The notes beneath the pieces are model-generated. The model was not told where the DNA came from. It saw only the letters and a list, made by a program, of their open reading frames with translations, and made no database searches. DNA of 64,000 bases from Allodiplogaster sudhausi. Taxonomy: Eukaryota > Nematoda > Chromadorea > Rhabditida > Diplogasteridae. Made by a program: the position numbers and the translations under genes. Each line of letters opens with the position of its first letter. The first letter of the stretch is position 1. Positions 8,999 to 17,603 of the stretch are shown one piece after another. Location of the stretch: positions 1,765,501 to 1,829,500 of the forward strand of contig CALZFC010000254.1 in NCBI GenBank assembly GCA_945643635.1. The letters are read 5' to 3'.

Positions 8999-9635
8999 CA
9001 TTTCTAGTCAAATATTGCAAAGCAAGTGAATTGTAATTGTGTATTTCGTAAGTAAGTAGTATTAATAAAGTTTTTGGCCATTATTAACTGACCAGATGTA
9101 TTTATTAACGCTATATCTAGATGAAATATGAAAATTTGCATTTCAAATTTATTTACTTTTGTAGACTTCAAATAAAATGCTTACATAGTTAGTCATTATT
9201 ATTTTTTTCTTTTTAAAAAGATGCGCGCCGATGGATTACTCGGACGTGCGAGAGAGAAATCCACACAGTCTATGTAGATGCCGAGTGATGGGGAAGCGGT
9301 AAATCCTGGCAAAATTTATTAAAACATTGCAACGATATCTTCGGGAAGGACCATCCTGAGAGTATCATTTTCTGTTTTATAAGCTGGAAAATTACGCTTT
9401 AGAACGATTTTAAGTTTAAGGACGACTTTACAGTTTATAATGATTACGCTTTAATTCCGTTACTCTTTCAGATGTTTGCATGCTTCAACTTTACCATTGT
9501 TTCGTGTTCTCCTTTATGTTATTGCATTCATTGATACATACATTACTGTATTTATAACATATTTCTGTTCCATTCATCTTTACAGTAGATTACTTTTTTA
9601 CAGTGTGCGAGAGCGATTCAACAAGTTTTCCACCC

Positions 9636-9858
9636 ACCTACAAAATGGTATTTGTGGATGTCTGAGAATTTTGTTGAATTGTTGCTTAAACTGCAACTTC
9701 CGACATAATGATCAAACTATTAACAAAAATGCATGCTACATTTTTAATCGGTCTTGACAATTTTCTTCGCCATCAAATCGGCGATTTCAGTGTCTCAATA
9801 ATTACTTTTATCATTATCTTGTATTGCTGCTATTCTTGCTTCCTCTCTGGAATCATTT
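9636..9858 (+). pseudogene. Cassette T, second copy
   Basis: The frame TATSDIMIKLLTKMHATFLI continues through GLDNFLRHQIGDF into a membrane-like stretch (SVSIITFIIILYCCYSC) and stops after SGII. Upstream NFVELLLKLQLP matches the first copy. A pyrimidine-AG acceptor (TTACTCTTTCAG) lies at 9461-9472 upstream. The right-arm copy is at about 26484-26700 on the minus strand. Confidence 0.35.
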
Positions 9859-9927
9859 AAACATATTGATCATGGTACAAAATGAATTGTTAAAATTTTT
9901 TTAATTATAATTGTTTACAAAGAATTT

Positions 9928-9996
9928 CGTAGAGGCTTCTGCAGATGATATCGATCAGGTCATAGAGATTATACATGGGCGCGAAAGAGCAATATA
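9928..9996 (+). pseudogene. Cassette L exon-like copy
   Basis: Frame VEASADDIDQVIEIIHGRER ends at a TAG. The copy at 14990-15055 reads IASGDDIDQVIESIHWRER and stops at TAA. The conserved acidic-hydrophobic helix DDIDQVIExIH is the clearest coding signature in this part of the arm. A GA tract follows. In the right arm an 8-bp deletion removes GAGCAATA and fuses the frame to the GA tract (26234-26428 -). Confidence 0.45.
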
Positions 9997-10031
9997 GAAA
10001 GAAAGATAGAGCCAAAGATAAAGAGAAAAAG

Positions 10032-10040
10032 AGAAGGAGT

Positions 10041-10088
<48 letters not shown>

Positions 10089-10365
10089 CGGGGGGGGGGG
10101 GAGGAGAAAACGCTGATCATCTCCCTTCTCTCTCTTTTTTGTATTTTTTTGTCAAAAGAGAGAGAGAGAGAGAGAGAGAGAAGAAAAGTTTAACAGAGCG
10201 GATCCATGCGAGGTTGTTCGATTCAGTTTTGTTGTTATATTGTTAACAAGAGAATGAATGAGAAAGAAAGAGAGAAAGAGAGGAAGGGAGAGAGAGAGAG
10301 TGATTGTAAGGGAGAGAGAGAGAGAGAGAGAGATAGAAAGAGAAAGTGAGAGAGAGGAGTATATT
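10032..10365. repeat. (GA)n-rich region
   Basis: Several GA runs (about 10045-10085, 10159-10181, 10313-10332) separated by short unique DNA, plus a G10 run near 10091. Arg-Glu and Ser-Leu frames here are not genes. Confidence 0.85.
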
Positions 10366-10544
10366 GAGAAGCTAAATCGAGCGACGTTGAAAATGTCCTA
10401 GCCCAAGGCGACTGTCATCAATACGTATTCCGAAATAATTCGAAATATTCGAAAATTAACATGCGTGCAAAATAATATATTACAAATTTTTTCTTAAATA
10501 TTTATTATATAAAAACATTATAAGATTTCGAGTAAGCGTAGAAA

Positions 10545-10620
10545 TTCTCCATCTCTCAAGAAGAAGATAGTTCAATCTGTGCGCTCAAGAGATCGGAAGA
10601 GAAAACCGGAAATCGCTTAT
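10545..10620 (+). pseudogene. Cassette B copy
   Basis: The frame reads SQEEDSSICALKRSEEKTGN, matching DCSICADKRSNEKTRN at 13395-13462 (-). The first Cys of the CxxC pair is Ser here. It follows cassette C in reverse orientation, as elsewhere. Confidence 0.4.
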
Positions 10621-10744
10621 TATTTTAATTTGGCAAAATTACTATGGAATACAAATATATTTAGTAAATACATCACCTTATGAGGACAACGTACATTTTC
10701 GTTATTGCCGAGGTGTGTTGCAAATTTCTTTACTTTGTTTTTCA

Positions 10745-10812
10745 TGCGCACAAAGGACACTTGCGCACAGAGACATTTGCGCCGCACAGAGACAATTGCG
10801 CACACGGGCATT
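10745..10812 (+). repeat. Short tandem repeat of TTGCGCACAGAGACA
   Basis: Three to four imperfect copies of a 15-17-base motif occur (ACTTGCGCACAGAGACATTT, TTGCGCCGCACAGAGACAAT, TTGCGCACACGGGCATTT). The unit resembles no known element. Confidence 0.6.
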
Positions 10813-10869
10813 TCAATGCCATTAGGTTGCAGTGGGAGGTTGTCGACTGCACCTCAACCTTCTGGGGAC

Positions 10870-11510
10870 AGTTTAGGAAGCTCTATGGGGGGCCTAGTAG
10901 AACCCATTAGGACACTTTTCGAGCACTTTTGAGGGCACTTTTGTTAACTTTTGGGGACCGTTTTAATGACTTTTGAGGGTCCATTTTGGTATCGTTTGGA
11001 GAATATTGTGGTAACTTTTGGGAGCTCTTTTGGTGCCTTTCGATGGCCTTGTTGGGACTTTTAGAATAAATTTTGGAACCGTTCAATGACGCCCCAGAAG
11101 ACCTTTATGAGACAATTTCGAGACCCGTTTCAAACTTTTTAAGGACTCCCTAGTAAGTCTTTAGAACCATTTAATGATCTAAACAATCCTTTCGAGTCCT
11201 CAAAGGATCCTATTGAATCCCTACGGAGTCCCTAAAATGTTAGAAAGGGGTCTTCAATGGCCTCATAAAGGTCTACTGGGACTATGACGGACTCCAAAAA
11301 TATATTCAAAAAGTACAAAAGAGGCCATCAAAAGGCACTAAAAGAGCCCCTAAAAGTTACAACAATAATCTCCAAACCATAGAAAATGGTCCCAAAAGTT
11401 ACCAAAATGGTCCCCAAAAATTAACAGAAGTGTCCTCAAATGGTCCCAACAAGGTTCCTAATCGGTCCCACTAGGTACCCCATAATGGTCTGGACTGAAC
11501 CTAAACCTTA
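10870..11510. mobile_element. Foldback element with phased T4 tracts
   Basis: Two arms of about 300 bp fold around position 11190. For example GTTTGGAGAATATTGTGGTA near 10995 pairs with the block near 11370. Each arm carries TTTT or AAAA tracts every 10-12 bases (CACTTTTCGAG, CACTTTTGAGG, CACTTTTGTT and so on), the arrangement expected of intrinsically curved DNA. No coding frame is present. It looks like a foldback MITE; no target-site duplication was found. The right-arm copy is about 24840-25475. Confidence 0.6.
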
Positions 11511-11703
11511 TAACCGTCCTTAAAAGATTATAATTATTGATATTTCTTACTTAATAAGTGATACAATTCATTTGAGAAGGAACTTGAAGAGTTTCACTCG
11601 CAGCATCAAATCTAATTGCATAAAATATAAATAAATTAAAAAAAAACAGGAAGATATTGCTACTAAACACATAATTGAAGTTGTGATCTTAACAACATGA
11701 ATA

Positions 11704-11931
11704 ATGTTCTGGCTGCGGCATCGGATTTGGAAAGCTTGCCTTCCTTCCCGCATTCCAACTTCTGACAACCTCGAAGAAAAAACTTCCCAGCGGTTTGCTG
11801 CCGCCTCTGGTCTTTATAACAAGCAAATCCAACTATTGTTTGATGTGGTATTCAGCACTGCAGAGGATGTTACTACAAATCGATTTTTAGCATTAAAAAA
11901 AGTTTTATTTATAGGAGTTTCGATGCTCTAG
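11704..11931 (+). pseudogene. Cassette Q copy (GLYNKQIQ motif)
   Basis: The open frame of 75 codons contains TSDNLEEKTSQRFAAASGLY followed by NKQIQLLFDVVF. The copy at 60021-60206 reads TSDNLEAKTVQRFAGGSGLY, also open throughout, and other copies (58068-58187, 15170-15290) share WIAAAxGLYSNQIHPQ. The first in-frame ATG is at 11704 but similarity starts nearer 11712, so this is probably an exon. The right-arm copy (24417-24644 -) carries one R to W change. Confidence 0.45.
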
Positions 11932-11948
11932 AAATCATCAGAGGAAAA

Positions 11949-12185
11949 TTAACGGTTCATGCAACATTTCGATCTGTATGAAGGAAGCTTCGAAAAGAGA
12001 GAAAGAGAAAGAATTATGTATTCCTTCAAACGTGGCGAGAAATTACGATCTTTGACTGCGAGATCCAACCGAATTGGCAGAACCGGCCGGCCTGCATCTT
12101 GACACCGAGCACCACCACCTTTTTTCTGAAGCCGGTCAGGGTTTATTAGACACGCAAAACAAATTGGCAATTAATATGTAGTTAT
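11949..12185 (-). pseudogene. Cassette G copy
   Basis: The minus strand contains ATTTGTTTTGCGTGTCTAAT then AAACCCTGACCGGCTTCAG and a GC-rich frame RPVLPIRLDLAVKDRNF. The copy at 53340-53460 keeps RPALPIEVHLTIRERNF with conservative changes. The AATAAA inside the block could also be a polyadenylation signal. Further copies are near 18760, 48060-48160 and 61960-62040. Confidence 0.4.
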
Positions 12186-12243
12186 TGAACAATTAAATAC
12201 TGCCACGAAAGTGAATATATGTAAGTAACAATTTTATTATGGA

Positions 12244-12310
12244 TTTTAATCAGTCAAACACTTGAGATGACTTGCTGGTTTTAACGGCGCACATTTCATT
12301 AAAGCAGGAC
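12244..12310 (-). repeat. Cassette F block
   Basis: On the minus strand AAAACCAGCAAGTCATCTCA then GTGTTTGACTGATTAAAATC recurs at 35780-35850 (-), 47182-47225 (+) and 48230-48290 (-). No frame is shared. It lies between cassettes E and G wherever the order can be followed. Confidence 0.5.
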
Positions 12311-12424
12311 GATGTTGTTAACCACTGATTGAGAGTATGAAGTAAAATTAGCATAAAAAGTTACTGAACATGAGCATATGCAATAGATGTGATTAAATTT
12401 TTATCTAATTCTAATTTCATTTCA

Positions 12425-12573
12425 GCACGGCCCATAACTCGTAATCGGGAAAGTCCAAAACCAGGCCCGGCTCGACCCGCATTTGGGAATCCCTGCTGGT
12501 GTTGCTCTTCTCGACTGACCTTCTCATTGTTCCCTTGCACACGTGATTCTGCATGCCCTAGTTCGTCTCGTCG
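12425..12573 (-). pseudogene. Cassette E exon-like copy, broken
   Basis: A CT tract and CTTCCAG precede the minus-strand start CGACGAGACG, giving DETN then a stop. Further on NEKVSREEQHQQGFP is in the frame that is fully open in the copy at 36066-36249. The frame is broken by a stop and by indels. The right-arm copy is 23775-23923 (+). Confidence 0.5.
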
Positions 12574-12664
12574 CTGGAAGAAACAGAGCGAGGAGAGAGA
12601 GAGAACTTGAGAGGAATAGAGATAGAGCGCGAGATGAAAAAATTCGTAAATTTTAGGTGTTGAT

Positions 12665-13098
12665 CAGAGGTGGAACAGGCCCGGGCCGGCCCGGCCCGGC
12701 CCAAAATGAGGGCCGGCCCAAATTTCCAAGGCCCTCTAGGGCCGGGCCGGGCCGGGCCCAACCTTGGGCCCGGCCCTGAGCCCGATTGGGCCCGATTTTT
12801 GCAAATGTGCTAGCGAACTTGCATATAACCGACCGAACTCTCATCGTTCACCCATAATATTGCAATTCAGCAGGAGTCGTATTTCGATTCGGAATTAAAT
12901 AAATGAGAAGCCTTGTGTACGCGAAGCTAAAAGAAAATTTTTCTATGAGAATATTGCGAATTAGAATTTGGAAGCTGACATTTTTTTAAAAATCGGCCCA
13001 AAATTCGAGGGCCCGAAATCTGAGGGCCGGGCCGGGCCGAGATTTTGGGCCCTAAGGGCCGGCCGGGCCCAAAAAAGTTGGGCCAGTTTCCACCTCTG
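12665..13098. mobile_element. hAT-like MITE with 8-bp target duplication
   Basis: The ends are CAGAGGTGGAAC and GTTTCCACCTCTG, rich in GGCCCGGGCCGG subterminal repeats, and flanked by GTGTTGAT at 12657-12664 and 13099-13106. CAGAGGTGG termini plus an 8-bp duplication are typical of hAT elements. The related unit at 16540-16575 reads straight through (TTGCATCTACACATTAAAAT), supplying the empty site. At 434 bp it is non-autonomous. The right-arm copy is 23250-23683. Confidence 0.9.
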
Positions 13099-13106
13099 GT
13101 GTTGAT

Positions 13107-13165
13107 GCAACCTTTTTTAAGAATAAAAAACTCTCGTACGCTTGAAAGTAGATAAAATAACATCC
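13107..13165 (-). pseudogene. Cassette X copy
   Basis: The minus strand reads MLFYLLSSVREFFILKKGCI, matching the + strand at 16489-16560 (ILFYLLSGVREFYLFIKKRL). It is interrupted by the hAT element just after GGTTGCATC. It lies between cassettes A and E in gene order. The hydrophobic start could be a second signal-like exon. Confidence 0.35.
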
Positions 13166-13194
13166 TTTAGGTTTTATTCTTAATGGAATTAGCC

Positions 13195-13250
13195 GTTATA
13201 TTTTGCCTATTGACATTCTCTAAATCCATAAAGAATTCTTGATCGAAATC
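13195..13250 (-). pseudogene. Cassette A, degenerate
   Basis: Minus-strand leader TTCTTTATGGATTTAGAGAA followed by TGTCAATAGGCAAAATATA; the ATG is replaced by AGG. The right-arm copy is on the plus strand near 23100-23152. Confidence 0.4.
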
Positions 13251-13394
13251 ATAAAATGAAACAAAGTAAAAAAAATTTGCCACACACTATGGCAATAACG
13301 AAAATGTAAGTTGTCCTCAGTAGGTTTAATTTTTTAAACTAAATATATGCGTATTCCTTAATAATTTTGCCAAAATTAAATAATACGCGATTCC

Positions 13395-13462
13395 TGGTTT
13401 TCTCGTTCGATCTCTTGTCCGCACAGATTGAACAATCTTCTTCGTGCGAGATGGACAGGTTT
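13395..13462 (-). pseudogene. Cassette B copy, frame open
   Basis: The minus strand gives SISHEEDCSICADKRSNEKT and stays open for about 40 codons to a stop near 13339 (ending KEYAYI). It is the best kept B copy. The CxxC pair is present but there is no second metal-ligand pair, so no zinc-finger call is made. Right-arm copy 22886-22955 (+). Confidence 0.4.
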
Positions 13463-13574
13463 AATTTTTCTCCGGTTTTTTGAAAGCTAATTATGTCTAT
13501 TTTATATAATAAATATTTCAGTAAAAGTTTTAATATATTATTTAGCACGCATACTAATTTTCAAATATTGCGAA

Positions 13575-13896
13575 TTATTTCGGAAAACTTATTGACAGTT
13601 GCCTTGGGCTAAGACATTTTTAGCCTCGCTCGGTTTAGCCCCTCAATCTACTTCTCTCACGCACTCTCTCTTTCTACTTGTCTGTCTCTCTCGCTTTTCT
13701 TCTCCTACTATTACTCTCTCTCCCTTCCTCTCTTTCTCTCTTCCTTTCTCTTTTTATTCTCTTGTTTTCAATGCCACCATCATATTTGCAACTAGAAGTC
13801 TTGCTGATGAAACGGGACGCTGGAAATCGCTGCCATGTTGAGTGGCTTAATCGGCTTTCACATATGAGACAAACAATACTTTTAATCTATCTTTAA
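13575..13896 (+). pseudogene. Cassettes C and D, second set
   Basis: The C block (TTGACAGTTGCCTTGGGCTA) leads through a CT tract to a D copy reading LLMKRDAGNRCHVEWLNRLS with a stop at 13894-13896. The order C, CT tract, D is the same as at 4439-4745, confirming that the unit duplicated as a block. Confidence 0.45.
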
Positions 13897-14152
13897 AGCA
13901 ACTAATTGTTAGATTTCCACTATTCGCATGCACTATCCACTTCTCTGTTCTTATCTCTCCAGTGGTTTTTGTGGCCGACATTTGGTTAATTCAGTGCTCT
14001 GATGGGAAAAGCTGATGACATTGAGTAAAATGTTCGCTTTTTCACAAAGTAGAAGTAATTGAATAAGAAATTTTTGTCCACAGGTTTTTGTGGAGGAGTG
14101 AAAATAGAAGACGTAGAAATCTTTCGTCCTACACTCTCCCTCTCTCGCTAGA

Positions 14153-14455
14153 AGAAAATGAGACCTAGAAAGCAGGAGAAGTGCTAGATAAAGTGAATTT
14201 CTTGCTTAACGACTACAACGATTTACTCTCTCAAATTGTGAGGCAAATTAAGAGAAGCGGATTAAAAACAAAAATCTCCAGATAAAAACATCGGGGAACA
14301 TTCCGAATACAGAATTAAGAAGCTCGAATTCACCTTTTTTCGGAAACATTTTAATTGAAAAGATTTATTTTACGAGAAAGTAAATCGTTGTTGTCATTAA
14401 GCAAGAAATTCTCTGTATCTGTCAACTCTCCGGCTGTCTAGGTCTCATTTTCTTT
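14153..14455. repeat. Inverted repeat, about 85-bp arms
   Basis: 14153-14239 (GAAAATGAGACCTAGAAAGC onwards) is the imperfect reverse complement of 14366-14455 (ending GTCTAGGTCTCATTTTC), with the shared core TTTCTTGCTTAACGACTACA / ATTGTTGTCATTAAGCAAGA-like. The loop is about 125 bp. It is nested within the large arm. No target duplication was recognised. Confidence 0.6.
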
Positions 14456-14508
14456 AGCTCTCATTCACACCTAGCTAGCTTTCTACACGCTCTCTCCCTG
14501 TTTTCTCT

Positions 14509-14533
14509 GCTCTCTCTCTCTCCTCTCCCTCTA

Positions 14534-14585
<52 letters not shown>

Positions 14586-14590
14586 CCCTC
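14509..14590. repeat. (CT)n microsatellite
   Basis: Long CT run, one of the longest in the arm, with a second run at 14708-14765. It reads as GA in the right arm near 21765-21808, where the run length differs slightly. Confidence 0.9.
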
Positions 14591-14835
14591 TTTTCTCTGC
14601 TCTCTCAACGCGCCATTTTTGTAGGTCACTCAGATCACCAAAAAATGAGGTTAGCCTTTTTTTATACATATGTATTTGATGATGACTAAATATCTGTCTT
14701 TTTCTCTCCCTTTCTTTTCTCCCTCCTCTCTCTTCTCTCTTTCTCTCTCTCTCTCTCTCTTTTTTTATCTTTCTCTTTCTTTCCATCCAACCTACCCCCT
14801 TAATCATTCAAATAAGTTCCTGAATTTGTTGGAAG

Positions 14836-14950
14836 ATTTCAGTCTGCGCCATCGGTTAGCAGTGGTTTTCATTTGGTTTCCATCCTATTTAGTCTATGGG
14901 GAATACCATTACCGGTTATTGTCACTATACCCTTACACGCATTGCACGCC
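14836..14950 (+). pseudogene. Cassette M copy
   Basis: The block GTGGTTTTCATTTGGTTTCC followed by ATCCTATTTAGTCTATGGGG recurs at 54010-54090 (+), 49490-49560 (-) and 56945-57005 (+). One frame (VVFIWFPSYLVYGE / MVFIWYPSYLVHGK) is open in two copies but not all. It precedes cassette L here and cassette K at 49 and 57 kb. Confidence 0.35.
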
Positions 14951-14989
14951 GAAACTTAATTGTATACATCATTAATTATATTTTTGTGC

Positions 14990-15055
14990 ATTGCTTCTGG
15001 AGATGATATTGATCAGGTCATAGAGAGTATACATTGGCGAGAAAGAGCAACATAA
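14990..15055 (+). pseudogene. Cassette L, second copy
   Basis: Frame IASGDDIDQVIESIHWRERA ends at TAA (15053-15055), then a GA tract follows. It is homologous to 9928-9996 in the same frame with four conservative or neutral changes. The right-arm copy is at about 21297-21362 (-). Confidence 0.45.
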
Positions 15056-15169
15056 AAAGAAAGATAGTGAAAGAGAGAAAGACAGAGAGAAAGAGAGAGA
15101 AAGAGAAAGAGAGAGACATATTATTATGAATTATTGCGAATAGAAATCGGACAAATGCACTATCGAAGC

Positions 15170-15292
15170 AACTTGCGGATGAATTTGATTGGAATAAAGA
15201 CCATCGGCAGCAGCAATCCACGGGTTCATTTTTTTTACGAAGAACGACAGCTTGCCCCGTGCTCAGCATAATACTCTACTAAACGTGTAGAT
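15170..15292 (-). pseudogene. Cassette Q copy (WIAAADGLYSNQIHPQ)
   Basis: The minus-strand frame LSFFVKKMNPWIAAADGLYS continues NQIHPQVASIVHLSD. It matches the copy at 58068-58187 closely. The block GGCAAGCTGTCGTTCTTCG at its start aligns with the exon start GGCAGGCTGACAAGTTTCG there. The right-arm copy is at about 21061-21183 (+). Confidence 0.45.
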
Positions 15293-15729
15293 GAAAAATA
15301 TGAGTATTAAATTTTGTAGAGGAAGCCGAGTTGTATCAGGTAGTAATTTTTTGTTATAAAATTCGCGAAAATTTTTATAGGGCAGGCAATTATAGGGCAT
15401 TGCTCGAGTCTTATGGACATCCTATCTTAAACAACATGTGCTCTTTCGCCTTAATTAATGTTGATTATCTCCATGTTATCTTTTTCTCTCTAAGGTGCCC
15501 TATGCACTTATTGGCCACCCCTATGCGGCCTCTTTCTAACTGATGGCGTCATATATTACTTGCTCCTCCTTAAAGCAACCCAGATAAACAATTTATAAAA
15601 AGAGATGCCAAGGCACATCAGATACACCCTGCCCTTCTATTATGCATCGGTGAAGGAGGGAGAGAAGTAGAGAGAACAAAAATAATAATGTTTTACTCAG
15701 TTGAAGAAAAAAGTATACAATTCTGACGC

Positions 15730-15840
15730 CTTTGGCTGTGTTCGGCAGTTTGCATGCCTTGCCAAGGATTAGCGTCTCAGAGGGGCGGAAGAGAGCGATA
15801 GGTTCTGGCGCCGGTCTCGCAGGGCAGCAAAAAAATTATT
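15730..15840 (-). pseudogene. Cassette W copy (CKLP motif)
   Basis: On the minus strand LILGKACKLPNTAKGVRIVY shares GKxCKLPxTAKG with the neighbouring copy at 16063-16308. The plus-strand frame (GSLHALPRISVS) is also shared, so strand is undecided. Right-arm copy near 20513-20625 (+). Confidence 0.3.
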
Positions 15841-16062
15841 TATTACTCTTCCAGTTATCTCTATTTTCTCAAGTTACTCATGAACATTTTAAGGTATCCA
15901 TAATATTAGCATCTATCGACCAGAAACCTAAACAATCGAATTATCACCAAGCAATCGCATTTTATATATCTTTCCCAACAGTGAAAAGCACATGAATGTC
16001 TATTTCAAAACTGCAGATCGAAGGTAAATAACCAAAACATTAAAACCGTACCTTAGCGTGCA

Positions 16063-16308
16063 TTATTTTTTGCATTCAGACTCACGCATTGAATTTGAAG
16101 TAAACTTGGTTTTGGACAAATGATTAAATTCAATTAACTTATGGACGCATTTTCTCGAGTCGGCGGCCTTTGCCGTGATGCCCTTGGCGGTCGGCAGCTT
16201 GCATGGCTTGCCAGGGGCAGAGTCGCGGCGAGTCGAAGAAGCAAGCAATCCTTTTGAAGAGTTTAAAGAGTGTGAGATATTAATCGATTTGATTTCTGTA
16301 TATAACAT
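16063..16308 (-). CDS. Candidate Cys/Lys-rich peptide (cassette W)
   Basis: An 81-codon minus-strand frame (MLYTEIKSINISHSLNSSKG onward) contains DSAPGKPCKLPTAKGITAKA then ADSRKCVHKLIEF and ends SECKK. It follows a cassette A copy whose ATG (about 16345) is out of frame with it by a small indel; without that indel the signal-like start would read into this frame. Identical on the plus strand at 20044-20289. The family is unknown. It could be a recently broken gene or an intact exon. Confidence 0.35.
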   Translation of the reverse strand: MLYTEIKSINISHSLNSSKGLLASSTRRDSAPGKPCKLPTAKGITAKAADSRKCVHKLIEFNHLSKTKFTSNSMRESECKK

Positions 16309-16335
16309 CGCAAGCCATCTGTATCGCTTGATGAA

Positions 16336-16392
16336 ATCAGCCTATTCATCAATTGACTTCCTCTAAATCCCTGGTGTACTTTATCGAAATGA
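16336..16392 (-). pseudogene. Cassette A leading into cassette W
   Basis: The minus-strand leader ends GAGGAAGTCAATTG followed by ATGAATAGGCTGATTTCATC. Relative to MKYIGLF copies a short deletion changes the frame within the first three codons. The other frame downstream (FIKRYRWLAMLYTEI) joins the cassette W frame, so this looks like a former signal-peptide gene. Confidence 0.4.
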
Positions 16393-16404
16393 CTGAATGG
16401 ATAA

Positions 16405-16468
16405 ACCAAATTTCTTTACCTATGGATTTAGATAATGTCAATTGGCAAAATACATATATCGGCTTATT
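16405..16468 (+). pseudogene. Cassette A, plus-strand copy
   Basis: Leader-like CTTTACCTATGGATTTAGAT followed by AATGTCAATTGGCAAAATAC, then an ATCGGCTTATTCC block. It lies back to back with the minus-strand copy at 16336-16392. The ATG is not preserved. Confidence 0.4.
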
Positions 16469-16488
16469 CCATTTAGAATAAAAACCTT

Positions 16489-16800
16489 ATGGTTAGGATA
16501 TTATTTTATCTACTTTCAGGCGTGCGAGAGTTTTATTTATTCATTAAAAAAAGGTTGCATCTACACATTAAAATTTACGATTTCTTTTCCTTTCTTTTTC
16601 TCTTCCTCTCTCGCTCTCGCTCTCTCTCTCTCTCCCTCTGGTTCTCTCTCTACTCGCTCTGTTTCTCCCTGCGACGAGACAAAGGAGGGCATGTAGAATC
16701 ACGTATTCAAGGGAGGAAATGAGCAATGAGAAGGTCAGTCGAGAAGAGCAATACCAGCAGGGATCCCCAAAGCGGGTCGAGCCGGGCCTGGTTTTCGGCT
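16489..16800 (+). pseudogene. Cassettes X, CT tract and E, second set
   Basis: X (ILFYLLSGVREFYLF) runs to GGTTGCATC and continues without the hAT insertion, then a CT tract, then E: CDETKEGM and a stop, followed in another frame by NEKVSREEQYQQGSPKRVEP. The acceptor AG is TG here (CCCTGCGACG), which would prevent normal splicing. This block is the empty-site comparison for the hAT element. Confidence 0.5.
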
Positions 16801-16849
16801 TTTCCGTTTATGAGTTTAGCACCGTTTCGGTTGCACAAATAATTATTGT

Positions 16850-16915
16850 TACAGACTGGCGGCTAACTACACGTGTATTGGAGGGAAACTCGGTTGAAAG
16901 TAGAATGACGATAAG
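16850..16915 (+). pseudogene. Cassette H copy (NYTCIGGKLG)
   Basis: After TTGTTACAG the block ACTGGCGGCTAACTACACGT gives NYTCIGGKLG and a stop. Copies: 18580-18694 (-), 62062-62150 (+), 63590-63690 (-, NCTCSGEKFG and stop) and 46516-46610 (+). The shared C-terminal pattern CxCxGxKxG with a stop directly after suggests a protein end. Confidence 0.4.
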
Positions 16916-16963
16916 AAGGTTTCGTCTTCTCATTGTTTGGTTTTGTATCTTTCACCCATTCTC

Positions 16964-16977
16964 GTTCTCCCTCTCCC

Positions 16978-17022
<45 letters not shown>

Positions 17023-17046
17023 ATCTCTCACTCTCTCATATTTCTC
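16964..17046. repeat. CT-rich microsatellite
   Basis: CT run after cassette H; similar tract at 18472-18500 (GA) and 62228-62262. The 5' flank TTTCACCCATTCTCGTTCTC is shared by all three. Confidence 0.85.
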
Positions 17047-17231
17047 TCTGTTACTCCATTTTCGAAAGTGAGCAAAATAGTTATTAGCTATAATAAACTT
17101 ATTTTTTAAATGAATTATTATGAATGAATGAATTCTTGAAAAATACGAATGAAATAATGAAATAAATTATGAATTAATGAATTATTTTTAAATGAATTTT
17201 TTTGAATTATTATTTTCCATTCCAATGTTTC

Positions 17232-17330
17232 GATAAATAACTCTCGGTGGATTTAGTGGAAGTCAATAGATTAAATATATCCGCATATTTCATCAAGTAC
17301 TACTCCGAATTTTCCTGTGCCTTTTATTAA
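17232..17330 (+). pseudogene. Cassette A with signal-like peptide, ATG lost
   Basis: Leader CGATAAATAACTCTCGGTGG ends GTCAATAG and is followed by ATT AAA TAT ATC CGC. Read from the lost start it gives KYIRIFHQVLLRIFLCLLLK and a stop, clearly homologous to the signal peptide MKHIRLFLQVLLLVYVVVIR of the gene at 17376-17603. Only the start codon is changed (ATG to ATT). The two genes are convergent. Confidence 0.5.
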
Positions 17331-17375
17331 AATAGAATAACTTGAAAAAATAAAATTTGACTTGAGTTTGACTTT

Positions 17376-17603
17376 CTACGCGCACAATTCCATGTGATAG
17401 AGACCCGCCGTGCATTCCACCGGCACATTGGCCCAATAAGCGAATAACCAGTTGTTCTCCCGCCCTTCTCGCATCGCCCAAGCGGCCGCCTCGTTCTCTC
17501 CGCGGCAGAGAGACTCCTGCCTTCGGCCTGAGATCAAGTCGACTCTTATAACAACTACATACACAAGGAGCAACACTTGAAGGAATAACCGGATATGTTT
17601 CAT
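17376..17603 (-). CDS. Intact small secreted-protein candidate (cassettes A and Y)
   Basis: A complete 75-codon frame from ATG at 17603 to TAG at 17376. It starts MKHIRLFLQVLLLVYVVVIR, a typical signal peptide (basic n-region, hydrophobic core of about 14 residues). The mature part has Cys residues in SLCRGE, VECTAG and MELCA, and a central ENNWLFAYWANVPVECTAGL. The start follows the cassette A leader (TTCGATAAAGTGCTATCGGA to GTCAATTT). The palindrome breakpoint (17561) cuts it: the first 14 codons lie in the unique spacer and the rest in the arm. No family is recognised. Secretion is inferred. It could also be a first exon with read-through to a chance stop. Confidence 0.55.
   Translation of the reverse strand: MKHIRLFLQVLLLVYVVVIRVDLISGRRQESLCRGENEAAAWAMREGRENNWLFAYWANVPVECTAGLYHMELCA

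Larger units (their letters stand above)
3237..17561 (+). repeat. Large palindrome, left arm (14.3 kb)
   Basis: This arm is the reverse complement of 18795-33107. Paired coordinates sum to 36344 at the outer end and 36356 at the inner end, so indels total only about a dozen bases, mostly in CT tracts. Differences seen include an 8-bp indel near 9980 and a few substitutions near 8243, 11721 and 12369. Outer match starts at TTGTGCACTC; inner match ends at AACTACATA. It carries complete pogo, hAT and TIR elements, so the duplication is younger than those insertions. Confidence 0.95.

Noticed and set aside
14475..14807. 110-codon Arg-Glu-Lys frame
   Set aside because: It is GA-tract derived, and its reading changes with repeat length between the two arms.
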